The notes: a model not told the origin generated them from the sequence alone. A DNA stretch of 8,737 bases from Candidatus Methylomirabilota bacterium (GCA_016200385.1 JACQEV010000352.1:1-8737); one strand, 5' to 3'. Shown: positions 1-7,431, numbered from the stretch's first letter. Made by a program: numbers and translations.

Positions 1-1
1 C

Positions 2-640
2 TTCTGCGCGGTGGACCTTTCGGCATTTTACCTCGATATCCTGAAGGAGCGGGTCTATACCTCGGCGCCGCGTTCCTTTGCCAGGCGGGCGGCCCAGACG
101 GCGATGCACGAGATCCTCGACGCCCTCGTCAGGCTGATGGCTCCGGTCCTTTCCTTGACCGCCGACGAGGTGTGGCAACTGATGCCCAAGAAGGGCGGCG
201 AGCCCGAGAGTGTCCACCTTGCCGAGCTCCCGGCGGTCCGGTCCGATCTCCTGGACGACGCCCTCGAAACACGCTGGGAGACCCTGATGAGCGTCAGAGA
301 CGAAGTCTTGAAGGCCCTCGAGGTCGCTCGCAAGGCCAAACTCATCGGGACGTCACTGGAAGCGGGGGTTGAGTTGCTCGCGATCCCGGAGTGGCTGGCG
401 CTCCTGACCCGGTACGAAGGGGATTTGCCGATGCTCTTCATCGTCTCGTCGGTGAGCCTGGGGAGCCTGGCGGCAACGGGGGCAGCCGAACGGAAGGTCG
501 AGGTACGGGTTCGACGAGCCGCGGGACAGAAGTGCGCCCGCTGCTGGACCTTCAGCGAAAGCGTGGGCCGATCCATCCGTGATCCTGAGGTCTGCGCCCG
601 GTGCGCCGCCGTCCTGGAAGAGATAGGGTATAGGGGTTAG
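2..640 (+). CDS. ileS: Isoleucyl-tRNA synthetase, C-terminal part (5' end outside window)
   Basis: IleRS charges tRNA-Ile with isoleucine in the cytoplasm. Only about 212 C-terminal residues are here; the reading frame is open to the window edge, so the GTG at 11 is an internal codon, not a start. The first residues, FCAVDLSAFYLDILKERVY, are the conserved entry to the anticodon-binding helical domain, followed by a VWQLMP segment typical of IleRS. Near the end lies the C-terminal zinc finger of bacterial IleRS: a CARC pair (KCARCW) and, about 20 residues later, a second CARC pair, giving four zinc-ligand cysteines. The catalytic Rossmann and editing domains lie upstream of the window. The last codons and the TAG stop fall inside a 7-base tandem repeat, so the extreme C-terminus (IGYRG) is repeat-encoded. 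lspA follows 52 bases on, the common ileS-lspA order. Confidence 0.96.
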   Translation, partial: FCAVDLSAFYLDILKERVYTSAPRSFARRAAQTAMHEILDALVRLMAPVLSLTADEVWQLMPKKGGEPESVHLAELPAVRSDLLDDALETRWETLMSVRDEVLKALEVARKAKLIGTSLEAGVELLAIPEWLALLTRYEGDLPMLFIVSSVSLGSLAATGAAERKVEVRVRRAAGQKCARCWTFSESVGRSIRDPEVCARCAAVLEEIGYRG

Positions 641-643
641 GGT
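623..643 (+). repeat. Degenerate heptamer tandem repeat across the ileS stop codon
   Basis: Three consecutive 7-base units, ATAGGGT, ATAGGGG and TTAGGGT, run through the last codons of ileS. The third unit supplies the TAG stop at 638-640. A fourth, weaker unit (AAAGGAC) may follow. This is read directly from the sequence; a role is unknown. Confidence 0.7.
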
Positions 644-661
644 AAAGGACCGAGGATTCAT

Positions 662-689
662 GCACCTCGCACTTCGCACCTCGCACTAA
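662..689 (+). repeat. Heptamer tandem repeat between ileS and lspA
   Basis: Four 7-base units, GCACCTC, GCACTTC, GCACCTC and GCACTAA, can also be read as two 14-base units matching at 12 of 14 positions. The array occupies the place where the lspA ribosome binding site would be expected. Its last unit contains a TAA in frame with lspA at 687-689, which rules out a start further upstream. Confidence 0.75.
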
Positions 690-692
690 CCG

Positions 693-1181
693 ATGCGTTT
701 CTACGCTGTTGCCCTCACAGTCATCGTACTGGACCAGGCCTCAAAGCTGTTCATTCAGGCCACGATTCCACTCGGCCGCAGCGTCCCCCTCATTCCGGAT
801 CTCTTTGCAATCGTGCACATCCTCAATCCAGGCGCGGCGTTCGGCCTCCTGGCCGCGCAATCCTCTGCGTTTCGGAACCCTTTCTTCGTGGCGATTTCCC
901 TCCTGGCCATCGGGTTCATCCTCCACTATCGACATCGAGGGTTGAAAGACCATTCGCTCGCCTCGACCGCCTTGAGCTTGATTCTTGGGGGCGCTCTGGG
1001 CAACCTCGTGGATCGGTTGAGGCTCGGCGTGGTGATCGACTTCCTCGATGTCCACTACGTCCAGTACCATTGGCCCGCGTTCAACGTTGCGGACTCCGCC
1101 ATTACCGTAGGCGTGTCTCTCATGCTGCTGGAGCTGGTCCTTGACGAACGGCGAGGGCGTCATCCGGAGCCGACCGCGTGA
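693..1181 (+). CDS. lspA: Lipoprotein signal peptidase (signal peptidase II)
   Basis: LspA is an inner-membrane aspartic protease that removes the signal peptide from diacylglyceryl-modified prolipoproteins. The protein has 162 residues, normal for the family, and about four hydrophobic segments. Family motifs are present in order: VLDQASK near residue 12, NPGAAFG at 45-51, GGALGNLVDR at 99-108, VVIDF ending at 117, and FNVADSAITVG at 130-140. Asp116 and Asp134 correspond to the catalytic aspartate pair as I recall it from the Pseudomonas enzyme structure; Asp107 of GNLVDR is also invariant. The ATG at 693 is chosen because an in-frame TAA lies two codons upstream. No Shine-Dalgarno sequence is visible before it, since a heptamer repeat occupies that place. 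The 3' end overlaps the rluD start by 4 bases (GTGA), so the two are probably translationally coupled. Confidence 0.96.
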   Translation: MRFYAVALTVIVLDQASKLFIQATIPLGRSVPLIPDLFAIVHILNPGAAFGLLAAQSSAFRNPFFVAISLLAIGFILHYRHRGLKDHSLASTALSLILGGALGNLVDRLRLGVVIDFLDVHYVQYHWPAFNVADSAITVGVSLMLLELVLDERRGRHPEPTA

Positions 1182-2134
1182 GCCGGCAGGAGGTCCGCGA
1201 ACTGACAGCGGACGCGTCCGCCGCGGGCCTTCGCCTCGACCGCTACCTCACAGACGCGACCGGGCTGCCGCGATCACAGATCCAGCGCCTGATCGAAGCC
1301 GGCAGGGTGCTGGTCGAGGGTCGCTGCCCGAAGGCCAGCTCTGCTGTGCTGCCCGGCCAACGGATCAGGCTCTCCATCCCTCCCCCGCAGCCGTCCACCC
1401 TCACGCCCGAGCCGATCCCCCTCGATATCCTGTACGAGGACACTGACCTGCTGGTCCTGAACAAGCCGGCGGGTCTCGTCGTTCACCCCGCCCCGGGGCA
1501 TCCGGGCGGCACGCTGGTCCACGCCCTTCTCTATCATTGTCCGGATCTGCCGGGGATCGGGGAGGAGCGGCGGCCGGGAATGGTCCACCGCCTCGATAAG
1601 GAGACCTCGGGGGTGATGGTCGTCGCGAAAACCGACTCGGCCATGGCCTCGCTGGCGAGGCAGTTCAAGGCGCGCCGGGTAAAGAAAACCTACATCGCGC
1701 TGGTCCATGGCGAGGTCAAGCAAGTAGAGGGTCGAGTGGAGGCCGAGATCGGGCGACACGAACGGGACCGGAAGCGGATGGCCGTGCGAACACGCAAAGG
1801 GCGAAAGGCGGTCACGACCTACCGGGTGATGAAGCGACTCGACGGCTATACGCTGCTCCAGCTCCACCCAGAGACGGGAAGAACCCATCAGATCCGGGTC
1901 CACCTCTCGGCAATCGGCCACGCAATTGTGGGCGACAAGATATATGGGGGGAGGAGGGAACAGAAGTTTCGGGTTTCGGGTTTCGGGTTTCGGGTTCAAG
2001 CGGAGCGACAATTGCTCCACGCGTGGAAGCTAGGCTTCTTCCACCCGAGGACCGACGAATGGATGGAGTTCGAAGCTCCGCTGCCGGCGGACTTCACGAA
2101 CTGGCTCCACACGGAACCGCGTCGACCACAGTAA
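1178..2134 (+). CDS. rluD: Ribosomal large-subunit pseudouridine synthase, RluD/RluA family
   Basis: This enzyme isomerises uridines to pseudouridine in RNA; RluD itself acts on helix 69 of 23S rRNA. The protein has 318 residues, a usual length. An S4-type RNA-binding domain occupies about residues 12-75 (RLDRYLTDATGLPRSQIQRLI). The catalytic RluA domain follows: LVLNKPAGLVVHP at 92-104, HRLDKETSG at 137-145 with catalytic Asp140, and GRTHQIRVHL before GHAIVGDKIYGG. The GTG start at 1178 overlaps the lspA stop, and no better start lies nearby. Between the YGG motif and ERQLLHAWKLGFFHP, a loop of variable length in the family, the protein carries a repeat-encoded FRVSGFGFRV stretch. The last ~40 residues are duplicated in a fragment after glnS. 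RluC or another family member cannot be excluded, so exact uridine specificity is uncertain. Confidence 0.92.
   Translation: MSRQEVRELTADASAAGLRLDRYLTDATGLPRSQIQRLIEAGRVLVEGRCPKASSAVLPGQRIRLSIPPPQPSTLTPEPIPLDILYEDTDLLVLNKPAGLVVHPAPGHPGGTLVHALLYHCPDLPGIGEERRPGMVHRLDKETSGVMVVAKTDSAMASLARQFKARRVKKTYIALVHGEVKQVEGRVEAEIGRHERDRKRMAVRTRKGRKAVTTYRVMKRLDGYTLLQLHPETGRTHQIRVHLSAIGHAIVGDKIYGGRREQKFRVSGFGFRVQAERQLLHAWKLGFFHPRTDEWMEFEAPLPADFTNWLHTEPRRPQ
1967..1994 (+). repeat. Four perfect TTTCGGG heptamers inside rluD
   Basis: Four exact copies of TTTCGGG lie head to tail within the rluD reading frame. Because 7 is not a multiple of 3, the array encodes a 7-residue cycle, FRVSGFG, which continues into FRV. 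Gain or loss of one or two units would shift the frame of the last ~47 codons; three units would keep it. The second rluD tail after glnS lacks this array. Confidence 0.9.
2003..2119 (+). repeat. Direct repeat copy A: 3' part of rluD
   Basis: This 117-base segment of rluD (from the GAG of ERQLLHAW to the CCG of TEP) aligns without gaps to 4205-4321 with 16 mismatches by hand count, 86% identity. Both copies face the same way and flank glnS. Similarity stops just before the rluD stop codon. Confidence 0.9.
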
Positions 2135-2478
2135 CTCCCCATATGCCCAAACCAGCACGTGCATGCGGCCCGTGCGGGAGGGAAGATCACAACACGCCGC
2201 TCAATCCTTCCTATCGGACCCGCTAGGATCCCCTACAATTCATGATGGCACGAATGCAGATGTCGCCCTCGTTCCATTTGCACGGCTCTGAGGATCTCGG
2301 GGACACGTGGGGTGCCAGGAACCACACAAGCCAGGAGCGGGGATACATGCTCTTCCATCTTGACAGTAGCCGCCCGGGTGCGGCATGCTCGGGGCGCTTG
2401 AGACGCCGTTCAGGCGCGGGAAGCGAGAGCGCTGTTCGCGATCATTGTGAAGACGTTCCACCAAGAAGGGGTGTGAGC
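2135..2478 (+). other. Non-coding stretch between rluD and glnS
   Basis: These 344 bases hold no gene I can recognise on either strand. The glnS frame is open from an ATG at 2242, but the encoded extension (starting MMARMQMSP) resembles no GlnRS N-terminus I know. A TACAAT hexamer at 2234-2239 has no good -35 partner. A short inverted repeat, GCACG at 2155-2159 with CGTGC at 2171-2175, has no T-tract and is not a convincing terminator. Confidence 0.5.
2360..2389 (+). promoter_or_regulatory. Possible sigma-70-type promoter of glnS
   Basis: A perfect TTGACA at 2360-2365 is followed after 18 bases by CATGCT at 2384-2389, only a 3 of 6 match to the -10 consensus. Transcription would begin near 2396, giving a leader of about 80 bases. 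This would place the longer reading frame's ATG at 2242 outside the mRNA. The weak -10 makes this tentative. Confidence 0.3.
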
Positions 2479-4170
2479 ATGACGTTGAATGATTCGAATC
2501 AGCCTATGGACTTCATCCGGGTCGCGGTGACGGACGATCTGAAAGCGGGCCGCTACGACCGGGTGCACACCCGCTTCCCCCCTGAGCCGAACGGGTATCT
2601 ACACATCGGCCACGCCAAGGCCATGTGCATCGACTTCGGCATCGCGGCGGAATTTGGCGGCCGGTGCAATCTGCGCTTCGACGACACCAACCCGGTGAAG
2701 GAGGACGTGGAGTATGTGGAGTCCATCCAGCAGGACATCCGCTGGCTGGGCTTCGACTGGGAGGACCGGCTGTGCTATGCCTCCGACTACTTCGGGCAAT
2801 TGTACGAGTACGCCGTCATGCTCATCAGCAAAGGGAAGGCCTATGTATGTGATCTGAGCGCCGACGAAATCCGCGACTACCGAGGCACCCTCACCGAGCC
2901 GGGCAAGGAGAGCCCGTACCGCAATCGGACGGTGGACGAAAATCTGGATCTGTTTGCGCGCATGCGGGCCGGGGAATTTCCGGACGGCTCGCGCACCCTG
3001 CGCGCCAAAATTGACATGGCCTCCGGCAACATCAATCTGCGCGACCCGGTGATGTACCGCATCATCCACACCCCGCATCACCGCACCGCCAGCGAGTGGT
3101 GCATCTATCCGATGTACGACTTTGCCCACGGCCAGTCGGACTCCATCGAGGGCATCACCCACTCGTTGTGTTCGCTGGAATACGAAGATCATCGCCCCCT
3201 GTACGACTGGTATCTCGATGCGCTGGAGATTTACCATCCGCGCCAGATCGAGTTTGCGCGCCTCAATCTCTCCTACACCGTCCTGAGCAAGCGCAAGTTG
3301 TTGCAGCTGGTGCGGGGAGGGCACGTCAAGAGCTGGGACGACCCGCGCATGCCCACGCTCTCCGGCCTGCGTCGTCGTGGGTACACGCCGGAGGCCATCC
3401 TCGATTTCTGTGACCGAATCGGCGTGGCCAAGAAAGACAGCATCGTAGACATTGCCCTGCTGGATCACTGTCTGCGAGAGGATCTGAACAGGCGCGCGCC
3501 TCGCGTGATGGGCGTGCTCAAGCCCCTGCGTGTGGTGATTGAGAATTTCCCCGACGGGCACGTGGAAGACGTGGCGGCAGTGAACAACCCCGAAGACCCG
3601 AGCGCCGGGACGCGCACCGTGCCGTTCTCTCGCGTGCTGTACATAGAGCAGGACGACTTTCGCGAGAACCCGCCACCCAAGTACTACCGTCTCGCGCCGG
3701 GACGCGAAGTGCGCTTGCGCTACACATACTTTATCACATGCGTGGACGTGGTGAAGGATGCGCAGGGCAACGCCGTGGAGTTGCGGTGCACCTATGACCC
3801 GGCCACGCGCGGCGGCGATGCGCCTGATGGCCGCAAGGTGAAGGCAACCATCCACTGGGTCTCGACGGCGCACGCCGTGCCTGCCGAGGTGCGGTTATAC
3901 GACCGGCTCTTCGTCAAGGAGGATCCGGATGATGTGGACGAGGGCCAGGATTTCCTGGCGAACTTGAACCCCCACTCGCTGGAGGTGTTGACCGGATGCC
4001 GGGTAGAGCCCAGCCTGGCCAAAGCCAAGACCGAGAAGATCTACCAGTTCGAGCGGCTGGGCTATTTCTGCGTGGACCCCGACACCGCGAAGGGTAGGCT
4101 GGTGTTCAACCGCGCGGTATCGCTGAAAGACGAGTGGGCCAGGGTTGAAAAGGCCCAGCGGGTTGGATAA
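2479..4170 (+). CDS. glnS: Glutaminyl-tRNA synthetase
   Basis: GlnRS is a class Ic synthetase that charges tRNA-Gln directly with glutamine. From the ATG at 2479 the protein has 563 residues, close to the ~554 of E. coli. The N-terminal Rossmann domain carries [15 protein letters not shown], with the HIGH signature at 42-45, then RFDDTNP at 66-72. [17 protein letters not shown] and [15 protein letters not shown] mark the Gln-specific (not Glu) lineage. The KMSKS-loop variant is VLSKRKL at 268-274. The C-terminal beta-barrel anticodon-binding region spans about 340-550. The start is set by homology: family similarity begins about 10 residues after this ATG, with a modest purine-rich AAGAAGGGG upstream; the frame is open to 2242 but that extension is not family-like. 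Arginine codons are mostly CGC, unlike the mixed CGG/CGA/AGG of lspA and rluD, and repeated rluD tails flank the gene. Both suggest horizontal acquisition. Confidence 0.95.
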   Translation: MTLNDSNQPMDFIRVAVTDDLKAGRYDRVHTRFPPEPNGYLHIGHAKAMCIDFGIAAEFGGRCNLRFDDTNPVKEDVEYVESIQQDIRWLGFDWEDRLCYASDYFGQLYEYAVMLISKGKAYVCDLSADEIRDYRGTLTEPGKESPYRNRTVDENLDLFARMRAGEFPDGSRTLRAKIDMASGNINLRDPVMYRIIHTPHHRTASEWCIYPMYDFAHGQSDSIEGITHSLCSLEYEDHRPLYDWYLDALEIYHPRQIEFARLNLSYTVLSKRKLLQLVRGGHVKSWDDPRMPTLSGLRRRGYTPEAILDFCDRIGVAKKDSIVDIALLDHCLREDLNRRAPRVMGVLKPLRVVIENFPDGHVEDVAAVNNPEDPSAGTRTVPFSRVLYIEQDDFRENPPPKYYRLAPGREVRLRYTYFITCVDVVKDAQGNAVELRCTYDPATRGGDAPDGRKVKATIHWVSTAHAVPAEVRLYDRLFVKEDPDDVDEGQDFLANLNPHSLEVLTGCRVEPSLAKAKTEKIYQFERLGYFCVDPDTAKGRLVFNRAVSLKDEWARVEKAQRVG

Positions 4171-4186
4171 TCGAATCGGTCCTCAT

Positions 4187-4354
4187 TATGGCCATCCGGG
4201 ACAGGAGCGGCATCTGCTCCATGCATGGAAGTTAGGCCTCTTCCACCCGAGGACCAATGAATGGATGGAGTTCGAGGCTCCGCTGCCGACGAACTTCACG
4301 AACTGGCTTCAAGCAGAACCGTTTCGGACACGGCACAGGAAGGTCGCCCCTTGA
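4187..4354 (+). pseudogene. Remnant of a second rluD 3' end
   Basis: Translation in one open frame gives YGHPGQERHLLHAWKLG, then FHPRTNEWMEFEAPLP, close to the C-terminal tail of the RluD encoded at 1178-2134 (six changes in the best-matching 32 residues). The fragment joins the family pattern at the YGG/QER loop and ends at TGA 4352-4354. The S4 domain, the RLD catalytic motif and the rest of the catalytic domain are missing: glnS ends only 16 bases upstream. It has no credible start or ribosome binding site of its own. It lacks the TTTCGGG repeat of the full gene, so it keeps a shorter, more usual loop. Many differences are silent, suggesting that it diverged as part of a functional gene before truncation. 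It cannot encode a working enzyme. Confidence 0.85.
4205..4321 (+). repeat. Direct repeat copy B: rluD tail downstream of glnS
   Basis: This is the partner of 2003-2119, ungapped, 101 of 117 bases identical by hand count. The two copies lie about 2.2 kb apart in the same orientation with glnS between them. Sequence beyond either end is not alike. Confidence 0.9.
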
Positions 4355-4501
4355 GCGACCAATCGGATGGGCCGCTGCGCATGAGGGTCACCCAATACCT
4401 TGGCGCCTCGGCAGCGTAGAAGGAAGCAGCCTACTCAGGGTGAATTTTCTGAGGAGATCTAAGAATGGGCGAACGCTCGTTGAGCCGATTCTCCTTGGTG
4501 A

Positions 4502-4705
4502 TCAGGCCTGCAGCACTCGCACCCTGACCGCCTTCGCGCGGCCGCGATCATCCTGGCCCAGATCGAACTCGACCGTGTCACCTTCTTTCAGGGTCTGGCC
4601 GCCCTCGACGTCGCTGGCGTGAACGAATGCATCTTGTCCTCCATCGTCCCGTACGATGAAGCCGAACCGTTTCGTGACGTTGAACCACTTGACTTTGCCC
4701 TTCAT
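4502..4705 (-). CDS. Cold-shock domain protein, CspA family
   Basis: This small single-domain protein binds single-stranded RNA and DNA and acts as an RNA chaperone. It has 67 residues, the standard Csp length. It starts MKGKVKWFNVTKRFGFI. RNP1 is KRFGFIV at 12-18, where the usual sequence is KGFGFI, so Arg13 replaces a normally conserved glycine. RNP2 is DAFVH at 25-29. The tail EGDTVEFDLGQDDRGRAKAV is typical of the family. The ATG at 4705 is chosen over one 19 codons upstream because an ideal Shine-Dalgarno site sits 5 to 14 bases before it and because similarity begins exactly there. It lies 117 bases after uvrB on the same strand and may be co-transcribed or have its own promoter. Whether it is cold-induced cannot be told from sequence. 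Confidence 0.95.
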   Translation of the reverse strand: MKGKVKWFNVTKRFGFIVRDDGGQDAFVHASDVEGGQTLKEGDTVEFDLGQDDRGRAKAVRVRVLQA

Positions 4706-4710
4706 GCTCG

Positions 4711-4720
4711 TCACCTCCTT
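4711..4720 (-). promoter_or_regulatory. Ribosome binding site of the csp gene
   Basis: AAGGAGGTGA on the minus strand is a full-length match to the anti-Shine-Dalgarno sequence and ends 5 bases before the ATG. It decides the start codon and predicts strong translation, as expected for an abundant cold-shock protein. Confidence 0.85.
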
Positions 4721-4750
4721 CTCTCCTCGTATGGGGCTCCCCCCTCCACC

Positions 4751-4770
4751 TCCCGTCCACATGAACGGGA
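4751..4770 (-). other. Small hairpin between uvrB and csp
   Basis: TCCCGT and ACGGGA form a 6-base-pair stem around an 8-base loop. No T-run follows on the minus strand, so it is not a standard intrinsic terminator. It could be a leader structure for csp or chance. Confidence 0.3.
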
Positions 4771-4822
4771 TTCAGCTCACGAACCGCCGGGAAGAGTGCT
4801 CCTCGGCGCCGACCTAGAACCG

Positions 4823-6823
4823 CTACCCCTGTACGATGCCGAGCCGTCGCTTTTCCAACTCCATGATCCGATCCCGAAGGTCTGCCGCCCGCTCGAACTC
4901 TAACCGCTTCGCCGCCGCCCGCATCTCCTTGTCTAACTGCGCCATCAGGGCTGGAATCTCTTCTTTCGTGATCAGCTCGGACCTCTCAGCGTCTGGCACG
5001 GCAGGAACGGTGTAGTAATCCTTCTCATAGATGCTGGAAAGGGCATCGGAGATCGACTTCTTAATGCTCTCTGGCGTGATCCCGTGCTCGCGATTGTAGG
5101 CCATCTGGAGTTGGCGTCTCCGGCCAGTCTCCTCCATGGCCCGCCTCATCGAGTCGGTAACGGTGTCGGCGTACAGCACCACCCGTCCTTCCACGTTCCG
5201 GGCGGCGCGGCCAATCGTCTGGATGAGCGAGCCGGAAGAGCGGAGGAATCCTTCCTTGTCAGCATCCAAGATGGCAACCAGCGCCACCTCCGGGATATCC
5301 AGTCCCTCCCGAAGAAGGTTAATCCCGACCAGGACATCGAACTTCCCAAGACGGAGCTCCCGGATGATCTCAGTGCGCTCCAGTGTATCGATGTCCGAGT
5401 GGAGGTAGCGGACTCGAATCCCCATCTCGGCCAGATAGTCGGTGAGATCCTCGGCCATCCGTTTGGTGAGGGTCGTGACCAACACTCGATAGCCCCTGGT
5501 GGTGACTGCCCGGATTTCGCCGATGAGATCATCGATCTGTCCACTGGTCGGTTTGAGCTGCATCTCGGGATCGATGAGGCCGGTGGGGCGAATGATCTGT
5601 TCCACGACCTCGCCCTTTACCTTCGTCAGCTCATACGGGCCTGGCGTCGCCGACACATAGATGACCTGGTGCGCGGCCCGCTCAAACTCTTCGAATGTGA
5701 GCGGTCGATTGTCCAGAGCGGAGGGGAGGCGGAAGCCATACTCGACCAGGGTCTCCTTGCGTGATCGGTCTCCGTGGTACATGCCGCGGACCTGCGGGAT
5801 CGTTTGGTGGGATTCATCGATAATCACCAGGGCATCCCTTGGCAGGTAGTCCATCAAGGTGGGGGGCGGCTCCCCCGGGGCCCGGCCCGAGAGGTGGCGT
5901 GAGTAGTTCTCGATCCCCTTGCAGGTTCCGATCTCGCGCATCATCTCCAGATCGAAGAGGGTCCGTTGCTTCAGCCGTTGAGCCTCGAGGAGCTTCCCTC
6001 CCCTCTCACACAATGCCACCCGCTCCTCCAGCTCCTCGAGGATCGCCTGGAAAGCTTCCTCTCGACGTTCGTGGGGGGTGACATAATGATTGGCCGGATA
6101 GATCGGGGCTCGATAGAGGCCCTGGATCCGCTCGCCCTTGAGTGGATCGATCTCCCAGAGGCCCTCAACCTCATCCCCGAACAGCTCCACGCGGACTGCT
6201 GAGTCCGCATACGCAGGGAAGATCTCCACCACGTCCCCCCTCACCCGGAAGGTACCGCGGTGCAGGTCGTAGTCGTTCCGCTGATACTGGATCTCCACCA
6301 GCTTTCGGAGCATCTCCTCGCGATCGCAGAAGCCGCCCCGCTCCAGGAACACCATCATCCCATAGTACGCCTCCGGCGAGCCCAGGCCGTAGATGCATGA
6401 GACCGAGGCCACGATCACAACGTCGCGACGCTCCAGCAGCGACCGGGTGGCGGAGTGACGGAGCTTGTCGATCTGGTCGTTGATCAGTGAATCCTTCTCG
6501 ATATAGGTGTCGGTGACGGCGAGGTATGCCTCCGGCTGGTAGTAGTCGTAGTAACTGACGAAGAATTCAACTGCGTTGTCGGGGAAAAATCCTTTGAACT
6601 CAGCATAAAGCTGAGCCGCCAAGGTCTTGTTGTGAGCGATGATCAGGGTAGGACGCTCGACCGCCGCGATCACGTTGGCGATGGTAAAGGTCTTCCCGGA
6701 GCCGGTCACCCCCAGGAGCACCTGATCGGTCCTGCCCTGCAGAAACCCGTCGACCAGCTTCAGGATAGCCTGGGGTTGATCGCCCTTCGGCTGGTAGTCG
6801 CAGACGAGTTTGAAGTTGGCCAT
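4823..6823 (-). CDS. uvrB: Excinuclease ABC subunit B
   Basis: UvrB is the damage-verifying helicase-like subunit of nucleotide excision repair; UvrA loads it and it recruits UvrC. The protein has 666 residues, normal length. Walker A is GVTGSGKT at 38-45. The beta-hairpin that clamps DNA is marked by [10 protein letters not shown] at 91-100 and DTYIEKD at 105-111. The DEAD-box equivalent is [11 protein letters not shown] with DESH at 336-339. Helicase motifs continue with VSATPG at 390-395, [14 protein letters not shown] at 500-513 and QTIGRAAR at 535-542. A C-terminal UVR motif (about 621-656) mediates UvrC contact. The ATG at 6823 matches the family start; no Shine-Dalgarno site is visible, and the HNH gene ends 11 bases upstream, so translation is probably coupled to it. 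No catalytic residue appears lost. Confidence 0.98.
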   Translation of the reverse strand: MANFKLVCDYQPKGDQPQAILKLVDGFLQGRTDQVLLGVTGSGKTFTIANVIAAVERPTLIIAHNKTLAAQLYAEFKGFFPDNAVEFFVSYYDYYQPEAYLAVTDTYIEKDSLINDQIDKLRHSATRSLLERRDVVIVASVSCIYGLGSPEAYYGMMVFLERGGFCDREEMLRKLVEIQYQRNDYDLHRGTFRVRGDVVEIFPAYADSAVRVELFGDEVEGLWEIDPLKGERIQGLYRAPIYPANHYVTPHERREEAFQAILEELEERVALCERGGKLLEAQRLKQRTLFDLEMMREIGTCKGIENYSRHLSGRAPGEPPPTLMDYLPRDALVIIDESHQTIPQVRGMYHGDRSRKETLVEYGFRLPSALDNRPLTFEEFERAAHQVIYVSATPGPYELTKVKGEVVEQIIRPTGLIDPEMQLKPTSGQIDDLIGEIRAVTTRGYRVLVTTLTKRMAEDLTDYLAEMGIRVRYLHSDIDTLERTEIIRELRLGKFDVLVGINLLREGLDIPEVALVAILDADKEGFLRSSGSLIQTIGRAARNVEGRVVLYADTVTDSMRRAMEETGRRRQLQMAYNREHGITPESIKKSISDALSSIYEKDYYTVPAVPDAERSELITKEEIPALMAQLDKEMRAAAKRLEFERAADLRDRIMELEKRRLGIVQG

Positions 6824-6834
6824 GGTGGGGGCGG

Positions 6835-7380
6835 TCAGGAAGGGTCAGTCCGCAGGGCCCCGCCCACATGGCTTGGGAGGTACTTGCTCCAGGACACGAT
6901 CCGGTGAGGGGAATGGGCCATGATCCCGAGGTAAAAGACAGAGACCGGTTTAGAGGGCTTGTGCAGCAGGCTCATGCTGACCTCGTGGAGGGGCTTGTTC
7001 CCCTTCTTCAGATTGCAGGCACGGCAGGCGCCCACCACGTTCTCCCACACGGTTCGACCGCCCAGTGATCTGGGGATCACATGGTCGATGGTCATCCGTT
7101 CCCCGCCGTTGCGACCGCAGTACTGGCAGGTGTAGGCATCCCGTTTCAAGATGTTTTTCTTGTTAAAGGAGATCGCAGGACTGGCTAGGCGCTTCACATA
7201 TCGGTGGAGGCGGATCACGGTCGGAATGACGAAGACGATCGAGGGGGAGCGAAGGATTCTCGGGCTGTCCTCCACCCGTTCTGCCCTTCCGGTGAACAGG
7301 AGGATCACTGCCCTTCGAGTGGTACAGACGTGTAGGGGTTCAAAGGAGTTATTGAGTACCAGTACTTTGTCAGTGTCCAT
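6835..7380 (-). CDS. HNH endonuclease family protein
   Basis: A 181-residue protein with a McrA-like HNH domain in its middle. The zinc ribbon is formed by CQYCG (Cys85, Cys88) and CRAC (Cys119, Cys122). The active-site pattern is [12 protein letters not shown] (Asp99-His100), Asn114 in WENVV and Asn123 in ACNLKKGN, the usual HNN-type arrangement with a metal-binding beta-beta-alpha fold. The N-terminal part, [20 protein letters not shown], is a conserved feature of a widespread bacterial group of stand-alone HNH proteins whose role is, as far as I know, undefined. The gene is first in a probable operon with uvrB (11-base gap), with a good promoter upstream. That position hints at a DNA repair or processing job, but this is inference. 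Restriction of foreign DNA is an alternative; no methyltransferase is nearby. Confidence 0.9.
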   Translation of the reverse strand: MDTDKVLVLNNSFEPLHVCTTRRAVILLFTGRAERVEDSPRILRSPSIVFVIPTVIRLHRYVKRLASPAISFNKKNILKRDAYTCQYCGRNGGERMTIDHVIPRSLGGRTVWENVVGACRACNLKKGNKPLHEVSMSLLHKPSKPVSVFYLGIMAHSPHRIVSWSKYLPSHVGGALRTDPS

Positions 7381-7431
7381 CGAGTAGATTGGTGTGTGCG
7401 GGGCTGGTGAGGCCCCACGTAGTGGAAACGA

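Noticed and set aside
1967..1994. CRISPR array or telomere-like array
   Set aside because: Units are only 7 bases with no spacers, and the array is internal to a gene.
2242..2478. N-terminal extension of glnS from the ATG at 2242 (79 extra residues)
   Set aside because: The extension is low-complexity and unlike GlnRS. The family similarity and normal length fit the ATG at 2479.
2599..3873. A 424-codon open frame antisense to glnS
   Set aside because: It is a codon-bias shadow of a GC-rich gene: no recognisable motif, and it is exactly opposite a conserved gene.
4355..4501. Bidirectional terminator between the rluD remnant and csp
   Set aside because: I found only a weak 5-base-pair stem (CTCAG/CTGAG, about 4434-4453) without a T-tract on either side.
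4706..4762. Longer cold-shock protein starting at 4762
   Set aside because: The extra 19 residues translate the Shine-Dalgarno region itself and are absent from Csp proteins.
5084..5764. A 226-codon open frame antisense to uvrB
   Set aside because: It lies entirely within uvrB, which is unmistakable, and has no protein-family features.
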